A DNA stretch of 54,824 nucleotides, taken from positions 1 through 54,824 of the forward strand of contig JAJEEU010000088.1 of assembly GCA_022820825.1 (NCBI GenBank), read 5' to 3'. The notes under the pieces were generated by a model, which was given only the letters and a program-made list of their open reading frames with translations, did not search any database and had not been told where the DNA came from. A program made the position numbers and the translations under genes. This stretch comes from Vicinamibacteria bacterium (lineage in GTDB: Bacteria > Acidobacteriota > Vicinamibacteria > Vicinamibacterales > UBA8438). The stretch's first letter is position 1. Each line of letters begins with the position of its first letter. This document shows positions 45,446 through 54,759 of the stretch, one piece after another.

Positions 45446-45630
45446 TCCCGGGTCAAGAATCGCGAGCGCGCTTTCTCCCACCTGGAAGCTCCGCTCGAAG
45501 CAGCGGGTGCTGTCCGGCGCGTCTCCGGCCTTCCTTCTCAAAGATTCTTCCCATGAACGCCCGCCGCGCGTGCGGGCCGCAACAGACGACGATCCGCGCG
45601 GGAAGCGTGCGGACAGGAGTAGAAGAACGC

Positions 45631-46875
45631 ATGAATTTTGCTGAACTCGGCCTGCGCCGAGAGCTCGTCCGCGCCGTGACCGACGCGGGCTACGACACCC
45701 CGACATCAATCCAGGAGCGCGGCATTCCGGTCGCGCTCGAAGGCCGCGACCTCATCGCCTGCGCCCAGACGGGCACGGGCAAGACCGCGGCCTTCCTGCT
45801 GCCGATCCTGCAGCACCTCGCCGGAGGTCCGGCGTCGCGCCACCCGCGCGCGCTCGTGGTGGCGCCGACCCGCGAGCTGGCCGTGCAGATCGGGGAGATG
45901 GCGCGGCAGTACGGCCGCCACCTGCGCCTGCGCAGCACGGTGATCTTCGGCGGCGTGGGCATGGAGCCGCAGACACGCCGTCTGGCGGGCGGCCTCGATC
46001 TGCTGGTTGCCACACCCGGGCGGCTCCTCGATCACATCGGCCGCAGGCAGGTGAACCTCGGCCATGTCGAGATGGTCGTCCTCGACGAAGCCGACCGCAT
46101 GCTGGACATGGGCTTTCTGCCCGACGTCCGCAGGATCCTCGCGGCGCTGCCGGCCAGACGGCAGAACCTGTTTCTTTCGGCAACCATGCCGGACGAGATC
46201 GAGGCGCTCATCCGGCGGACGACCCACGCGCCGGTAATGGTCGAAGTGGCCCGCCGCGCCACGCCGGTCGGCGCCATCCGGCAGGTGGTCCATCCGGTCG
46301 CGCAGACCCGCAAGAAGGACCTGCTCAAGACGCTGCTCGAGAAGGCGGACATGGGGCCGACCCTGGTCTTCACGCGCACGAAGGCGCGGGCCAACCGGCT
46401 GGTCAAGCGCCTCGAGCAGCCCGGCCGCCGCATCGACGTGATCCACGGCAACAAGAGCCAGAACGCCCGCGCCCGGGCGATCGCCGGCTTCCGCACGGGC
46501 CGGATCGACACCCTCATCGCGACCGACATCGCCGCCCGCGGGCTCGACGTCGACTGCATCAGCCACGTCGTCAACTTCGACCTGCCCCACGTTCCGGAGG
46601 ACTACGTGCACCGCATCGGGCGCACCGCCCGAGCCGGTCAGGACGGTGACGCGATCTCGCTGGTGGCCCCGGAAGAGCGCGGCCAACTGGCCGCGATAGA
46701 AGAGCTCGTCGGGGCGTCGATCCGGCGCGAGCACGTCGCCGGATTCACGCCGGCGGCAGATGCCGTCGAGAGCACACCGCCGCGACGACCGAATCCGCGG
46801 CGGGCGCGCCGGGCCAGGCGCGGGGCGGGGTCGAACCGCGGCGCTCGCAGCCTCATCCCGGCAGATCGAAGATAG
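45631..46875 (+). CDS. rhlE: DEAD-box RNA helicase, RhlE-type
   Basis: This 414-residue helicase has motif Q (FAELGLRRELVRAVTDAGYDTPTSIQ), motif I AQTGTGKT (45-52), PTRELA, TPGRLLDH, DEAD (152-155), SAT (183-185), and the second-domain motifs LVFTRTKARANRL, ATDIAARGLDV and HRIGRTARAG. RhlE proteins act in rRNA maturation and cold adaptation. The basic tail (PRRARRARRGAGSNRG) contacts RNA. The ATG at 45631 is the family start; a 26-residue in-frame extension from 45553 is unlike the family. Confidence 0.9.
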   Translation: MNFAELGLRRELVRAVTDAGYDTPTSIQERGIPVALEGRDLIACAQTGTGKTAAFLLPILQHLAGGPASRHPRALVVAPTRELAVQIGEMARQYGRHLRLRSTVIFGGVGMEPQTRRLAGGLDLLVATPGRLLDHIGRRQVNLGHVEMVVLDEADRMLDMGFLPDVRRILAALPARRQNLFLSATMPDEIEALIRRTTHAPVMVEVARRATPVGAIRQVVHPVAQTRKKDLLKTLLEKADMGPTLVFTRTKARANRLVKRLEQPGRRIDVIHGNKSQNARARAIAGFRTGRIDTLIATDIAARGLDVDCISHVVNFDLPHVPEDYVHRIGRTARAGQDGDAISLVAPEERGQLAAIEELVGASIRREHVAGFTPAADAVESTPPRRPNPRRARRARRGAGSNRGARSLIPADRR

Positions 46876-46915
46876 GCACTTTCCGGCAGCGGTGATCCAG
46901 CGTTGCGGCGGCGGC

Positions 46916-46933
46916 GCAGGTCGCTTAACCTGC
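46916..46933 (+). promoter_or_regulatory. Small hairpin just upstream of the serine hydrolase start
   Basis: A perfect 6-bp stem (GCAGGT/ACCTGC) with a 6-nt loop ends 5 bases before the ATG at 46939. It would mask the ribosome binding site, which is otherwise weak, or it may be a leftover terminator of the helicase gene. Confidence 0.3.
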
Positions 46934-46938
46934 ACCGT

Positions 46939-48663
46939 ATGGCCGCACTGCTCTGGCGGTTCAGGGGCGCGCTGGTCGTGCTGGCCGCGATCGGCCTGCT
47001 CGCGGCCGCGGCGGTATTTCCGGGCACGGCGCAGCGCGACGATGCGGAGGCGCAGGTCGACGCCATCTTCCGGCCCTGGACCGGACGCGGGACGCCGGGC
47101 TGCGCGGTGGGAGTCATGGATGGCGGCGAGCTGCTGTTCGCCAAGGGCTATGGCGCCGCCAACCTGGAGTACGACGTCCCGATAACGCCGGCGACGGTCT
47201 TTCACGTCGCGTCGGTGTCGAAGCAGTTCACGGCGCTGGCGCTCGGGCTGCTGGTGGCCGACGGCGAGGTGTCGTGGGACGACGACATCCGGCGCTACGT
47301 GCCCGAGCTGCCCGACTTCGGAACGCCGATCACGCTGCGGCAGCTCGCCCACCACACCAGCGGCATCCGCGACCAGTGGGCGCTGCTGCAGATGGCCGGC
47401 TGGCGCTGGGGCGGCGACGTCATCCGGCAGGCCGACGTGCTCGACCTGCTCTCCCGCCAGACCGGCCTCAATTTCGAGCCCGGCACCGACTACGTCTACA
47501 GCAACTCCGGCTACACGCTGCTGGCCGTCGTCATCGAACGGGTGTCCGGACAGACGCTGCGCGCATTCGCCGACCGGCGGCTGTTCCGGCCGCTGGGCAT
47601 GACGCACACCGTGTTCCGGGACGATCACACGCTGCTCGTCCCGAATCGCGCGTACGCGTACGCGCCGGAGGGATTCGGCGGCTACCGCCTCAGCATTCCC
47701 GACTTCGCCATCGCCGGCGCCACGAGCCTGTTCACGACGGTCGAGGACCTCGCGCACTGGAACCGCAACTTCGGCGCCGGCGTCGTCGGGGGAAGCGACC
47801 TGCTGCGGCAACTCCAGGAGCGCGGCGAGCTGAACGATGGAGCGCGCCTCTCCTATGCATTCGGGTTGATGCACGGTACGCACCGCGGGCGGCGCACGAT
47901 CAGCCACGGCGGTACGGACTCGAGCTACCGCAGCGAGTTCCTGCGCTTCCCCGACGAGGACGCCGCGGTGGCCGTGCTCTGCAATACCGGGATTGCCGAC
48001 CCGGGACGCCTCGCGCGCGACGTGGCCGACATCATGCTGCCGCGGCCGGCGCGCATCGCGGGACCCGCGCGCGAAACCGCACCGCGGCCACCCGCCGATC
48101 GCGCCCTGCCGCCGGAGCCGGACCGGGACGCGGCAGCCTCCCTGGCAGTCGAACCGGCGGACATGGCCGGCTACTACCGCCGTCCCGGGAACGACGTGCC
48201 CCTGCGCATCGTCGCCCGCGGGGAGAATCTCACGCTGGTGGCGCGCGGCGTCGAGCAACCACTGCGCCGGGCTTCCGACGGCAGGTTCCTGCTCCGCGGC
48301 GCGACGGAGGTGACGTTCGCGCCCGGCGGCGAGGGTCGGCTTCAGTTGCGGGTGGGCGATGCGTCCCGCCCTACCTACAGCCGCGCGGTACCCGTACAGC
48401 CGTCGCCGGGGGCCCTCGCCGAGTACACCGGAACCTATTACAGCGATGATCTGGGCGTGGGGTACGCCTTCCGCGTGGAGGACGATCGCCTCGTGCTCTG
48501 GAACCGCAAGCTCGGCCGCATTCCGCTGGCGCCGACGTTCGCCGACGGATTCCACGGCGCCGGTTGGTACTTCACGTTCCGCCGCGACGATGCGGGGACG
48601 ATCGCCGGCTTCACGGTGAGCACCTCGCGCGCCTGGAACATACCCTTCCGCAGGCGCGGATAA
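46939..48663 (+). CDS. Class C beta-lactamase-fold serine hydrolase with C-terminal domains
   Basis: This 574-residue protein has a signal or anchor (about 12-31), a serine hydrolase core with SVSK (S92-K95), YSN (187-189) and HGG (about 326, in ISHGGTDSSY). A C-terminal region (about 390-574) carries two DUF3471-like lipocalin-type beta domains (AEYTGTYYSDDLGVGYAF). The family holds peptidases (D-aminopeptidase, Pab87) and esterases; this version is close to the YfeW/EstB type. The Pro/Ala-rich linker at about 360-395 separates core and tail. It is probably envelope-localised and is 63 bp after the helicase gene. Confidence 0.85.
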   Translation: MAALLWRFRGALVVLAAIGLLAAAAVFPGTAQRDDAEAQVDAIFRPWTGRGTPGCAVGVMDGGELLFAKGYGAANLEYDVPITPATVFHVASVSKQFTALALGLLVADGEVSWDDDIRRYVPELPDFGTPITLRQLAHHTSGIRDQWALLQMAGWRWGGDVIRQADVLDLLSRQTGLNFEPGTDYVYSNSGYTLLAVVIERVSGQTLRAFADRRLFRPLGMTHTVFRDDHTLLVPNRAYAYAPEGFGGYRLSIPDFAIAGATSLFTTVEDLAHWNRNFGAGVVGGSDLLRQLQERGELNDGARLSYAFGLMHGTHRGRRTISHGGTDSSYRSEFLRFPDEDAAVAVLCNTGIADPGRLARDVADIMLPRPARIAGPARETAPRPPADRALPPEPDRDAAASLAVEPADMAGYYRRPGNDVPLRIVARGENLTLVARGVEQPLRRASDGRFLLRGATEVTFAPGGEGRLQLRVGDASRPTYSRAVPVQPSPGALAEYTGTYYSDDLGVGYAFRVEDDRLVLWNRKLGRIPLAPTFADGFHGAGWYFTFRRDDAGTIAGFTVSTSRAWNIPFRRRG

Positions 48664-48763
48664 GCGGAGTCGCGTCTTACTGCGTCCTGCCACGCACAAG
48701 GTTCAGTGCGGGTCTTGCGTGTTTCATGGCTGTTATGCAATAGTTTCGCGTTTGTTCGCGCAT

Positions 48764-48770
48764 TAATAAT
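48764..48770 (+). promoter_or_regulatory. Putative -10 for the TonB-dependent receptor gene
   Basis: TAATAAT lies in an AT-rich patch (48730-48770) that stands out from the GC-rich surroundings, about 35 bases before the TTG start. The -35 is weak. Confidence 0.35.
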
Positions 48771-48803
48771 GGCGGCGGTGTCTCCATCAGCAAGGAGCGA
48801 CTC

Positions 48804-51800
48804 TTGAGACTCATCAGCAACACGTCGGCACCACGGCGGAACCGGCGCACGGTGCGTTGCGCCGCAGTCGCGTTCGCAGGACTCGCCTGCTTTCTGGTTC
48901 CTGCGCTGGCCAGCGCGCAGGCCATCGGCGGCACGGTCACCGACGAGACGGGCGGCGTGCTGCCCGGCGTGACGGTGGAAGCCCGCAGCCCCGCGCTGAT
49001 CGAACAAGTCCGCTCGACCATCACGGACGGCAGCGGCCAGTTCCAGATCGTCGCGCTCGAAACCGGCACCTACACCGTCACCTTCACGCTGCCGGGCTTC
49101 AGCACCCTCGTGCGCGAGGGTGTCGAGTTGAGCACCGGCTTCACGGCGAACGTCGACGCACAAATGGCGGTCGGCCAGCTTGCGGAGACGGTAACCGTCA
49201 CCGAGGCGACCCCGGTCATCGACGTGCAGAACGTGGCCCGCAACGAGACGATCGACCGCGAGATCTTCGAGGCGCTGCCCACGTCGCGCACCTATGACGC
49301 GATGGCGCTGCTCATCCCGGCCATGAACGTCCAGGGCGGCCCGACGACGACCGTCGCGGCCGACACCAGCGGCATCACCGGCATGGGCAACAACCGGCTG
49401 TCCATCCACGGCTCGCGCGACACGGACGCGTCGATGATGCTCGACGGGCTCGACGTCAACCTCGTGGCGTTCGAGGGCGCGCCCGAAGGCACCCCGCTCG
49501 ACACCGCCATCGCCGAGTACGTCTACGACTACTCCGCCAACATGGCCGAGGTCGAGACCGGCGGCGTGCGCCTGAACCTCATCCCGAAGGAGGGCAGCAA
49601 CACCTTCAGCGGCGGGTTCTACACCGATTTCACACACTCCAGCTGGCTGAGCAACAACGTGGATCAGGAACTGATCGACCGCGGCATCCGGGGCAACGGC
49701 ATGCCCGGTGAAGATGGCAACGGCGCCATGGCTCTCGACCAGTCCTGGTACGTCGGACCGTCCATCGGCGGGCCGATCGCGCCGGACCGCCTCTGGTTCT
49801 ACACGACGTATTCGTTCCGCCGCGCATCGCAGTTCCCGGCCGGCCTGTTCGACACCCTCGACACCGGTTCCGTGCGCTACGTGCCGGACCTGAGCAGTCC
49901 CACCATCGACCGCCAGAACCTGTGGGAAGGCACGCTGCGGCTGACCTGGCAGGCGTCGTCGAAGGACAAGGTGCAGGCGTTCTGGGGCAGCAACAACACG
50001 GAGCACATTCCGGCGCTGACCGGCGCACAGCTCGACCCCATCTACATCGCGTCGGAAGCGGGCAGCGAGGGCGTCAACAACGTCAACACGTACCAACTCA
50101 CGTGGATCCGGCCGCAGACCAACCGCATCCTGTTCGAGTTCGGCGTGTCGCACCTGCCGGCCAACAACGTGCTGAACCCGCTCGACGCCGATACCCAGAT
50201 CGCGCACGGCACCGGCCGGGAGCACCTCAATGCGCGCACCGATCTGCCCAGCGTATTCGAGGGCACGACGCTGACGATGCACCGCAACATGGGCTATTTC
50301 TTCAACGGCACCGACGTGCACTTCTCGACGCTCAACAACGCGTACCGCGGCTCGATGTCGTACGTCACCGGCTCGCACAACCTCAAGTTCGGGTTCACCA
50401 CCAACCACAAGCAGCAGACCGAGACGTACCGCAGCGGCAACAACTGGACCAACATGCTGACGGTGTTCGGGTTCCCGCTGCAGGCGGCGTTCGAGTCGCG
50501 CCCGCCGGAGACGAACAAGCTGACCAGCATCGGCCTGTATGCGCAGGACCAGTGGACCATCGACCGGCTTACGGTGAACGCGGGCCTGCGCTTCGACTAC
50601 TTCAAGGGCGCCTACCCCGACCAGATGTCGTCGCCGGGCGACATCACCCACTCCATCTGGGTGAACCATGTCCAGAACATCCCCGGCGCGGACGCCGCGA
50701 TCTGGAAGGACCTGCAGCCGCGGCTGGGCATCGTGTACGACCTCGCGGGCGACGGCACCACGGCGCTCAAGGCGTCCGCCTCGCGCTTCGGCAGCCGGGA
50801 AGCGATCGCCCTGGCGGGTGAAGTCAACCCGGTCGCCAACAACACCCGGTCGAGCAGGCTGTGGCTCGACGGCGCGACCGGTCACATAGCAGTCTTTGGC
50901 GGAGCGCCCATATTCCCCGCCTGCATCCCGTCGGCGGCCGACCCCACGGCAAGCTCGTGCGTGCCGGGGGACGGCCTGGTCCAGGGCGACCCGCTCAATC
51001 CGTTCCCCAACGGCGAGCTGATGGGCCCGCCCGACAACCCCGCGTTCGGCCAACCGATCGTCACCGACTTCTTCGACCCCAACTGGGCCTTCGGCTGGGG
51101 CCAGAAGGCGTCGAACTGGGAGTACGCACTCAGCATCGAGCACCAGATCGTCGAGAACGTCTCGGTGGACGTGGGCTACTTCCGGCGCCACTACGTGAAC
51201 TTCGACCAGTGGGACAACCAGAACGTGGGCCCCGAGGACTTCACGCGGTACACCATTACCGTTCCGCAGGACTCGCGGCTGCCGGACGGTGGCGGCTATG
51301 ACCTGACGCTGGTCGACATGAACCCCGACGCGTTCGCGCGCCTGCCGCACAACGTGAAGACCGGCACGGACAACCTGGGCGACGAAAGCGAGGTATGGCA
51401 CGGGATCGACGTGAGCATCAGCGCCCGGCTGCAGGACATCCTGCTGCAGGGCGGCCTGGCGCTCGGACAGCGCACGACCGACTTCTGCGGCCTGCAGGAC
51501 GCGCTGCCGGAAACCGTGTTCTCGAACAACACCAACGCGACGCGCGTGGCGGGCACCGCCGGCAGCCGGGGCAACGTGCTCGCCACGGACTTCTGCCGCG
51601 CCGAGGAGAACTGGCTGACGAATGCGTCGCTGTTCGGGTCCTACACCTTCCCGTACGACATCGAGCTGTCGGGATCGTTCTTCGTGCGGCCGGGCGTGGT
51701 GCGGGAAGCGATCTACATCGTGCCTGACGCGGACGTTCAGGCTGCACTCGGGCGTCCGTCGACGCTCGGCGCCGTGTCGCTCAATGTCATCCCGCCGGGA

Positions 51801-52013
51801 ACCGACTTCGGTGACACGCTGCACCAGCTCGACCTGCGCATCGCCAAGATCCTGGACTTCGGCGGCAGCAACTTCCGGGCGAGCTTCGACATCTACAACG
51901 TGTTCAACGGCAACGCCGTATCGCGCGAGCAGTTCGCCCTGAATACGTGGCTGTTGCCCATCGGCCTGCAGCCGGGGCGCCTGGCCAAGGTATCGTTCCA
52001 GTACAACTTCTAG
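48804..52013 (+). CDS. TonB-dependent receptor-like outer-membrane protein with N-terminal carboxypeptidase-regulatory domain
   Basis: This 1069-residue protein starts at a TTG with AAGGAG 7 bases upstream. It has a signal peptide (to about 38, LASAQ), a CarboxypepD_reg-like domain (about 40-130: IGGTVTDETGGVLPGVTVEARSP, TYTVTFTLPGFSTLV), a plug region with RLSIHGSRDTDASMMLDG, and a long beta-rich barrel ending in aromatic QYNF, the outer-membrane C-terminal signal. This is the Oar-like/SusC-like TonB family abundant in Acidobacteria. The plug is short of a clear TonB box. It most likely imports an oligomeric substrate and is a single-gene unit with its own terminator (52026-52062). Confidence 0.85.
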   Translation: MRLISNTSAPRRNRRTVRCAAVAFAGLACFLVPALASAQAIGGTVTDETGGVLPGVTVEARSPALIEQVRSTITDGSGQFQIVALETGTYTVTFTLPGFSTLVREGVELSTGFTANVDAQMAVGQLAETVTVTEATPVIDVQNVARNETIDREIFEALPTSRTYDAMALLIPAMNVQGGPTTTVAADTSGITGMGNNRLSIHGSRDTDASMMLDGLDVNLVAFEGAPEGTPLDTAIAEYVYDYSANMAEVETGGVRLNLIPKEGSNTFSGGFYTDFTHSSWLSNNVDQELIDRGIRGNGMPGEDGNGAMALDQSWYVGPSIGGPIAPDRLWFYTTYSFRRASQFPAGLFDTLDTGSVRYVPDLSSPTIDRQNLWEGTLRLTWQASSKDKVQAFWGSNNTEHIPALTGAQLDPIYIASEAGSEGVNNVNTYQLTWIRPQTNRILFEFGVSHLPANNVLNPLDADTQIAHGTGREHLNARTDLPSVFEGTTLTMHRNMGYFFNGTDVHFSTLNNAYRGSMSYVTGSHNLKFGFTTNHKQQTETYRSGNNWTNMLTVFGFPLQAAFESRPPETNKLTSIGLYAQDQWTIDRLTVNAGLRFDYFKGAYPDQMSSPGDITHSIWVNHVQNIPGADAAIWKDLQPRLGIVYDLAGDGTTALKASASRFGSREAIALAGEVNPVANNTRSSRLWLDGATGHIAVFGGAPIFPACIPSAADPTASSCVPGDGLVQGDPLNPFPNGELMGPPDNPAFGQPIVTDFFDPNWAFGWGQKASNWEYALSIEHQIVENVSVDVGYFRRHYVNFDQWDNQNVGPEDFTRYTITVPQDSRLPDGGGYDLTLVDMNPDAFARLPHNVKTGTDNLGDESEVWHGIDVSISARLQDILLQGGLALGQRTTDFCGLQDALPETVFSNNTNATRVAGTAGSRGNVLATDFCRAEENWLTNASLFGSYTFPYDIELSGSFFVRPGVVREAIYIVPDADVQAALGRPSTLGAVSLNVIPPGTDFGDTLHQLDLRIAKILDFGGSNFRASFDIYNVFNGNAVSREQFALNTWLLPIGLQPGRLAKVSFQYNF

Positions 52014-52025
52014 CGCTGGTTTCAC

Positions 52026-52062
52026 CGGTTCGGGCGGGGGCGGCGAGCCTCCGCTCGAACCG
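52026..52062 (+). terminator. Terminator of the TonB-dependent receptor gene
   Basis: A 12-bp stem with one G-U pair (52026-52037 with 52051-52062) is followed by a T/C-rich tract (GCATTTCTCTCC). It begins 13 bases after the stop codon. Confidence 0.65.
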
Positions 52063-52179
52063 CATTTCTCTCCCTCCCCAACGATCTTCCTCCCGGCTTT
52101 CCGCTTGCGCCGCGCGCGGCGCCGTGCCATATTCCGGCGCAGCGGCCCGCGCATGCCGCATTCAAGGCGGAACAACGCG

Positions 52180-54171
52180 ATGCACATCTTCCTGATCGTC
52201 CTCGCCCTGCTGCTGGCGGCGCCGGCCGCCGCGGACGCCCGCGTGACGCGCATCGACGTCGAACGCGTCGAGTCACCCACGTTCGACGGGCGCTCGTTCG
52301 GCGACGTCGGCCCCTACGAGAAGCTCGTCGGCCGCGTGCACGCCGAGGTCGACCCGGATGCCCCCGAGAACGCGGTTATCGCCGACATCGAGCTGGCGCC
52401 GCGCAACGCGCGCGGCATGGTGGAGTACTCGGCCGACATCATCATCCTGCGGCCGGTCGACTCGTCGCGGGGCAACGGCCGGCTGTTCTACGAGGCGAAC
52501 AACCGCGGCCGGCTGCTGTCGCTGAACCGCCTCAACAATGCGCCGACGGCCAGCAGCGACCCGACCTCGGCCGACGACGCCGGCAACGGCTTCCTGATGC
52601 GGCAGGGTTACACGTTCGTGGCCAGCGGCTGGGACGCGACCGCTTCATCCGCCGACGGCCGGCTGAACATCACGCTGCCGGTGGCGGTCAACCCGGACGG
52701 ATCGCCCATCGTGGGTCCGTCGCTCGAAGAGCTGGTCATCGACAACGACGACACGGCTACCGGGCGGCTCACGTATCCGGCGGCGACGCTCGACACGTCG
52801 CAGGCGACGCTGACGGTGCGCACGCGCTACGGCGACGCGCCGCAACCGCTCGACGCCGGCGCCTGGGAGTACGTCGACGCGCACACCATCCGCCTGCTGC
52901 CGGCCGGCACGGCGTTCCGCCAGGGCAGCCTCTACCACCTGGCCTATCCCGCCACCGAGCCTATGGTGGCGGGGCTCGGTATGGCGGCCGTGCGCGACGC
53001 CGTCGCGTTCCTGCGCCACGCCGCGGCCGACGACGCCGGCAACGCCAATCCGCTGGCCGGGCGGATCCGGCACGCGTACGCGTTCGCCATCTCGCAGCCC
53101 GCGCGTTTCATGCGCGACGTCGTCCACTACGGGTTCAACCGGGATGCGGCGGGACGGCGCGTGTTCGACGGCGTGCTGAACTGGATCGGGGGCGCCAGCG
53201 GCGCGTTTGTCAACTACCGCTTCGCGCAGCCGCACCGCACGCAGCGCCAGCACATCGCGCGCTGGTTCCCGGAGCGGCCGTTCCCGTTCGCCTACAACGT
53301 CGTGCACGACCCGGTCACCGACCGGACCGACGGGCGCCTGCGCCGCTGCCTGGACAGCGGCACCTGCCCGCAGATCCTGGAAGCGAACTCGTCGAACGAG
53401 TACTGGGTGAAGGCGTCGTCGCTGCTGCACACCGACACGCTGGGCGACGACCTGCCCGACCCGCCGAACGTGCGGCTGTACCTCTTCTCCAGCTTCCCGC
53501 ACAGCGGCGGCAGCCGCCAGCGCGGCAACGGCATCTGCCAGCAGCCGCGCAACACGCTGGAGGCGGAGCCGGTGCTGCGCGCGCTGCTGGTGGCGCTCGA
53601 CGAGTGGGTTTCCAAGGGCAAGGAGCCGCCCGCCAGCCGTGTGCCGCGGCGCGCGGACGGCACGCTGGTCGAAGCGCTGCCGCGCGAGCACCTCGGCTTC
53701 CCCGCCATCCCGGGAGTCCATTACGACGGGCTGCTGAGCACGGGCGACCTGCTCGACTTCGGCCCGCACGCCGGCGACGGCATTCTGAGCGTGCTGCCGC
53801 CGGAAGTCACTGAACCGTATCCCGCGCTGGTGCCGCGCACCGATGCCGACGGCAACGACATGGCCGGCATCCGCGTGCCGGACGTCGCGGCGCCGCTCGC
53901 CACCTACACGGGCTGGGCCGTCCGCGCCGCCGAGTACGCCGGCAACGACCTGTGCGACGCCGCCGGCCAGGAGCTGGCGTTTCCCCGCACACGCGCCGAG
54001 CGCCTGGCGCACGGCGACCCGCGCCCGTCGATCGAAGAGCGTTACGGCGGCCGCGACGGCTACGTCTCGGCCGTGGAGCAGGCCGTGCGCGCCCTGCAGC
54101 AGGACCGCCTGCTGCTGGCCGAGGACACCGAGCGGATCATCGCCGCCGCGCGGACGCGCAGCCTGGACTGA
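52180..54171 (+). CDS. Exported alpha/beta-hydrolase-domain protein (Abhydrolase_10-like)
   Basis: This 663-residue protein starts at the ATG at 52180 with AAGGCGG upstream. It has a signal peptide (to about 21, AAADA). The opening VTRIDVERVESPTFDGRSFGDVGPYEKLVGR, the block GRLFYEANNRGR and the C-terminal AEYAGNDLCDAAGQELAFPRT match the large uncharacterised 'alpha/beta hydrolase domain' family of Acidobacteria and Proteobacteria. The nucleophile is probably the Ser in YAFAISQPARFMRD (GxSxxG-like position, about 303), with Asp/His near NVVHDPV and PHSGG. The substrate is unknown. The membrane protein gene follows by 49 bp. Confidence 0.75.
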   Translation: MHIFLIVLALLLAAPAAADARVTRIDVERVESPTFDGRSFGDVGPYEKLVGRVHAEVDPDAPENAVIADIELAPRNARGMVEYSADIIILRPVDSSRGNGRLFYEANNRGRLLSLNRLNNAPTASSDPTSADDAGNGFLMRQGYTFVASGWDATASSADGRLNITLPVAVNPDGSPIVGPSLEELVIDNDDTATGRLTYPAATLDTSQATLTVRTRYGDAPQPLDAGAWEYVDAHTIRLLPAGTAFRQGSLYHLAYPATEPMVAGLGMAAVRDAVAFLRHAAADDAGNANPLAGRIRHAYAFAISQPARFMRDVVHYGFNRDAAGRRVFDGVLNWIGGASGAFVNYRFAQPHRTQRQHIARWFPERPFPFAYNVVHDPVTDRTDGRLRRCLDSGTCPQILEANSSNEYWVKASSLLHTDTLGDDLPDPPNVRLYLFSSFPHSGGSRQRGNGICQQPRNTLEAEPVLRALLVALDEWVSKGKEPPASRVPRRADGTLVEALPREHLGFPAIPGVHYDGLLSTGDLLDFGPHAGDGILSVLPPEVTEPYPALVPRTDADGNDMAGIRVPDVAAPLATYTGWAVRAAEYAGNDLCDAAGQELAFPRTRAERLAHGDPRPSIEERYGGRDGYVSAVEQAVRALQQDRLLLAEDTERIIAAARTRSLD

Positions 54172-54220
54172 TGGCGGACCGGAACGGAACGAACAGGTTG
54201 GGTTACGCTCTCCGAAACCG

Positions 54221-54757
54221 ATGCCCTGGATCCTGCGCATTGCCACCGGCCCGCGCGCGCTGATTGCAGTCGCCATCGCGCTCGTCGGGACCGGCATCCT
54301 GTTCGGCACCGGCCCGTTTCCGCGCGTGCGCGCCCTCGCGCCAGGCGGGATGCTCCCCGAGGAACAGATCGGGTACCTGCCCGAAATGATGATGATGTTC
54401 CTGCGCGCGATTGGGCCGGAAGGGCGCGCCGACTACATCCTGTTCCAGCGCCTCGACATCCTGACGCCGCTGCTGATGGGCAGCGCGGCCGCGCTGGTGA
54501 TCGCATGGCTGCTCAAGCGCGGCGGCACGACGTCGGGATGGACGACCCGGCTGCCGTACCTGCCCGTGCTGTTCCTGTTGACCGAGGTGGTCGAGGACTT
54601 CGTGCTCGCGCGCGCGGCGCAGGTCTATCCGGAGGCGTCCGCGCTGACCCCCTCCCTGATCGTCCTGACCGGCGCGAAGTTCGCCGTGATGTTCCTGATG
54701 GGCGCGGTCATCATCATCTGCGGCTGGCAGCTCGTATGGCGCAATAAAGTGAGTTGA
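54221..54757 (+). CDS. Small polytopic membrane protein
   Basis: This 178-residue protein has four hydrophobic helices (about 10-29, 82-98, 110-130 and 148-170). A 50-residue loop after the first helix is acidic and Met-rich (LPEMMMMFLRAIGPEG). I do not recognise the family. It starts 49 bp after the hydrolase and 2 bp before the next gene, so it is likely in one operon with both. Confidence 0.6.
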   Translation: MPWILRIATGPRALIAVAIALVGTGILFGTGPFPRVRALAPGGMLPEEQIGYLPEMMMMFLRAIGPEGRADYILFQRLDILTPLLMGSAAALVIAWLLKRGGTTSGWTTRLPYLPVLFLLTEVVEDFVLARAAQVYPEASALTPSLIVLTGAKFAVMFLMGAVIIICGWQLVWRNKVS

Positions 54758-54759
54758 AC

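Noticed and set aside
45553..45630. Helicase start 26 codons upstream
   Set aside because: The extension is Arg/Gly-rich and unlike RhlE proteins, which begin at the MNFAELGL segment.
45706..48699. Long minus-strand open frame opposite the helicase and serine hydrolase
   Set aside because: It spans two clear plus-strand genes and reads as His/Arg-rich filler with no motif.
48438..52280. Long open frame (1280 codons) on the minus strand opposite the TonB-dependent receptor
   Set aside because: It is an antisense shadow of a GC-rich gene: low-complexity Arg/Ala/Val/Asp-rich translation with no domain, while the plus frame has a signal, plug and barrel.
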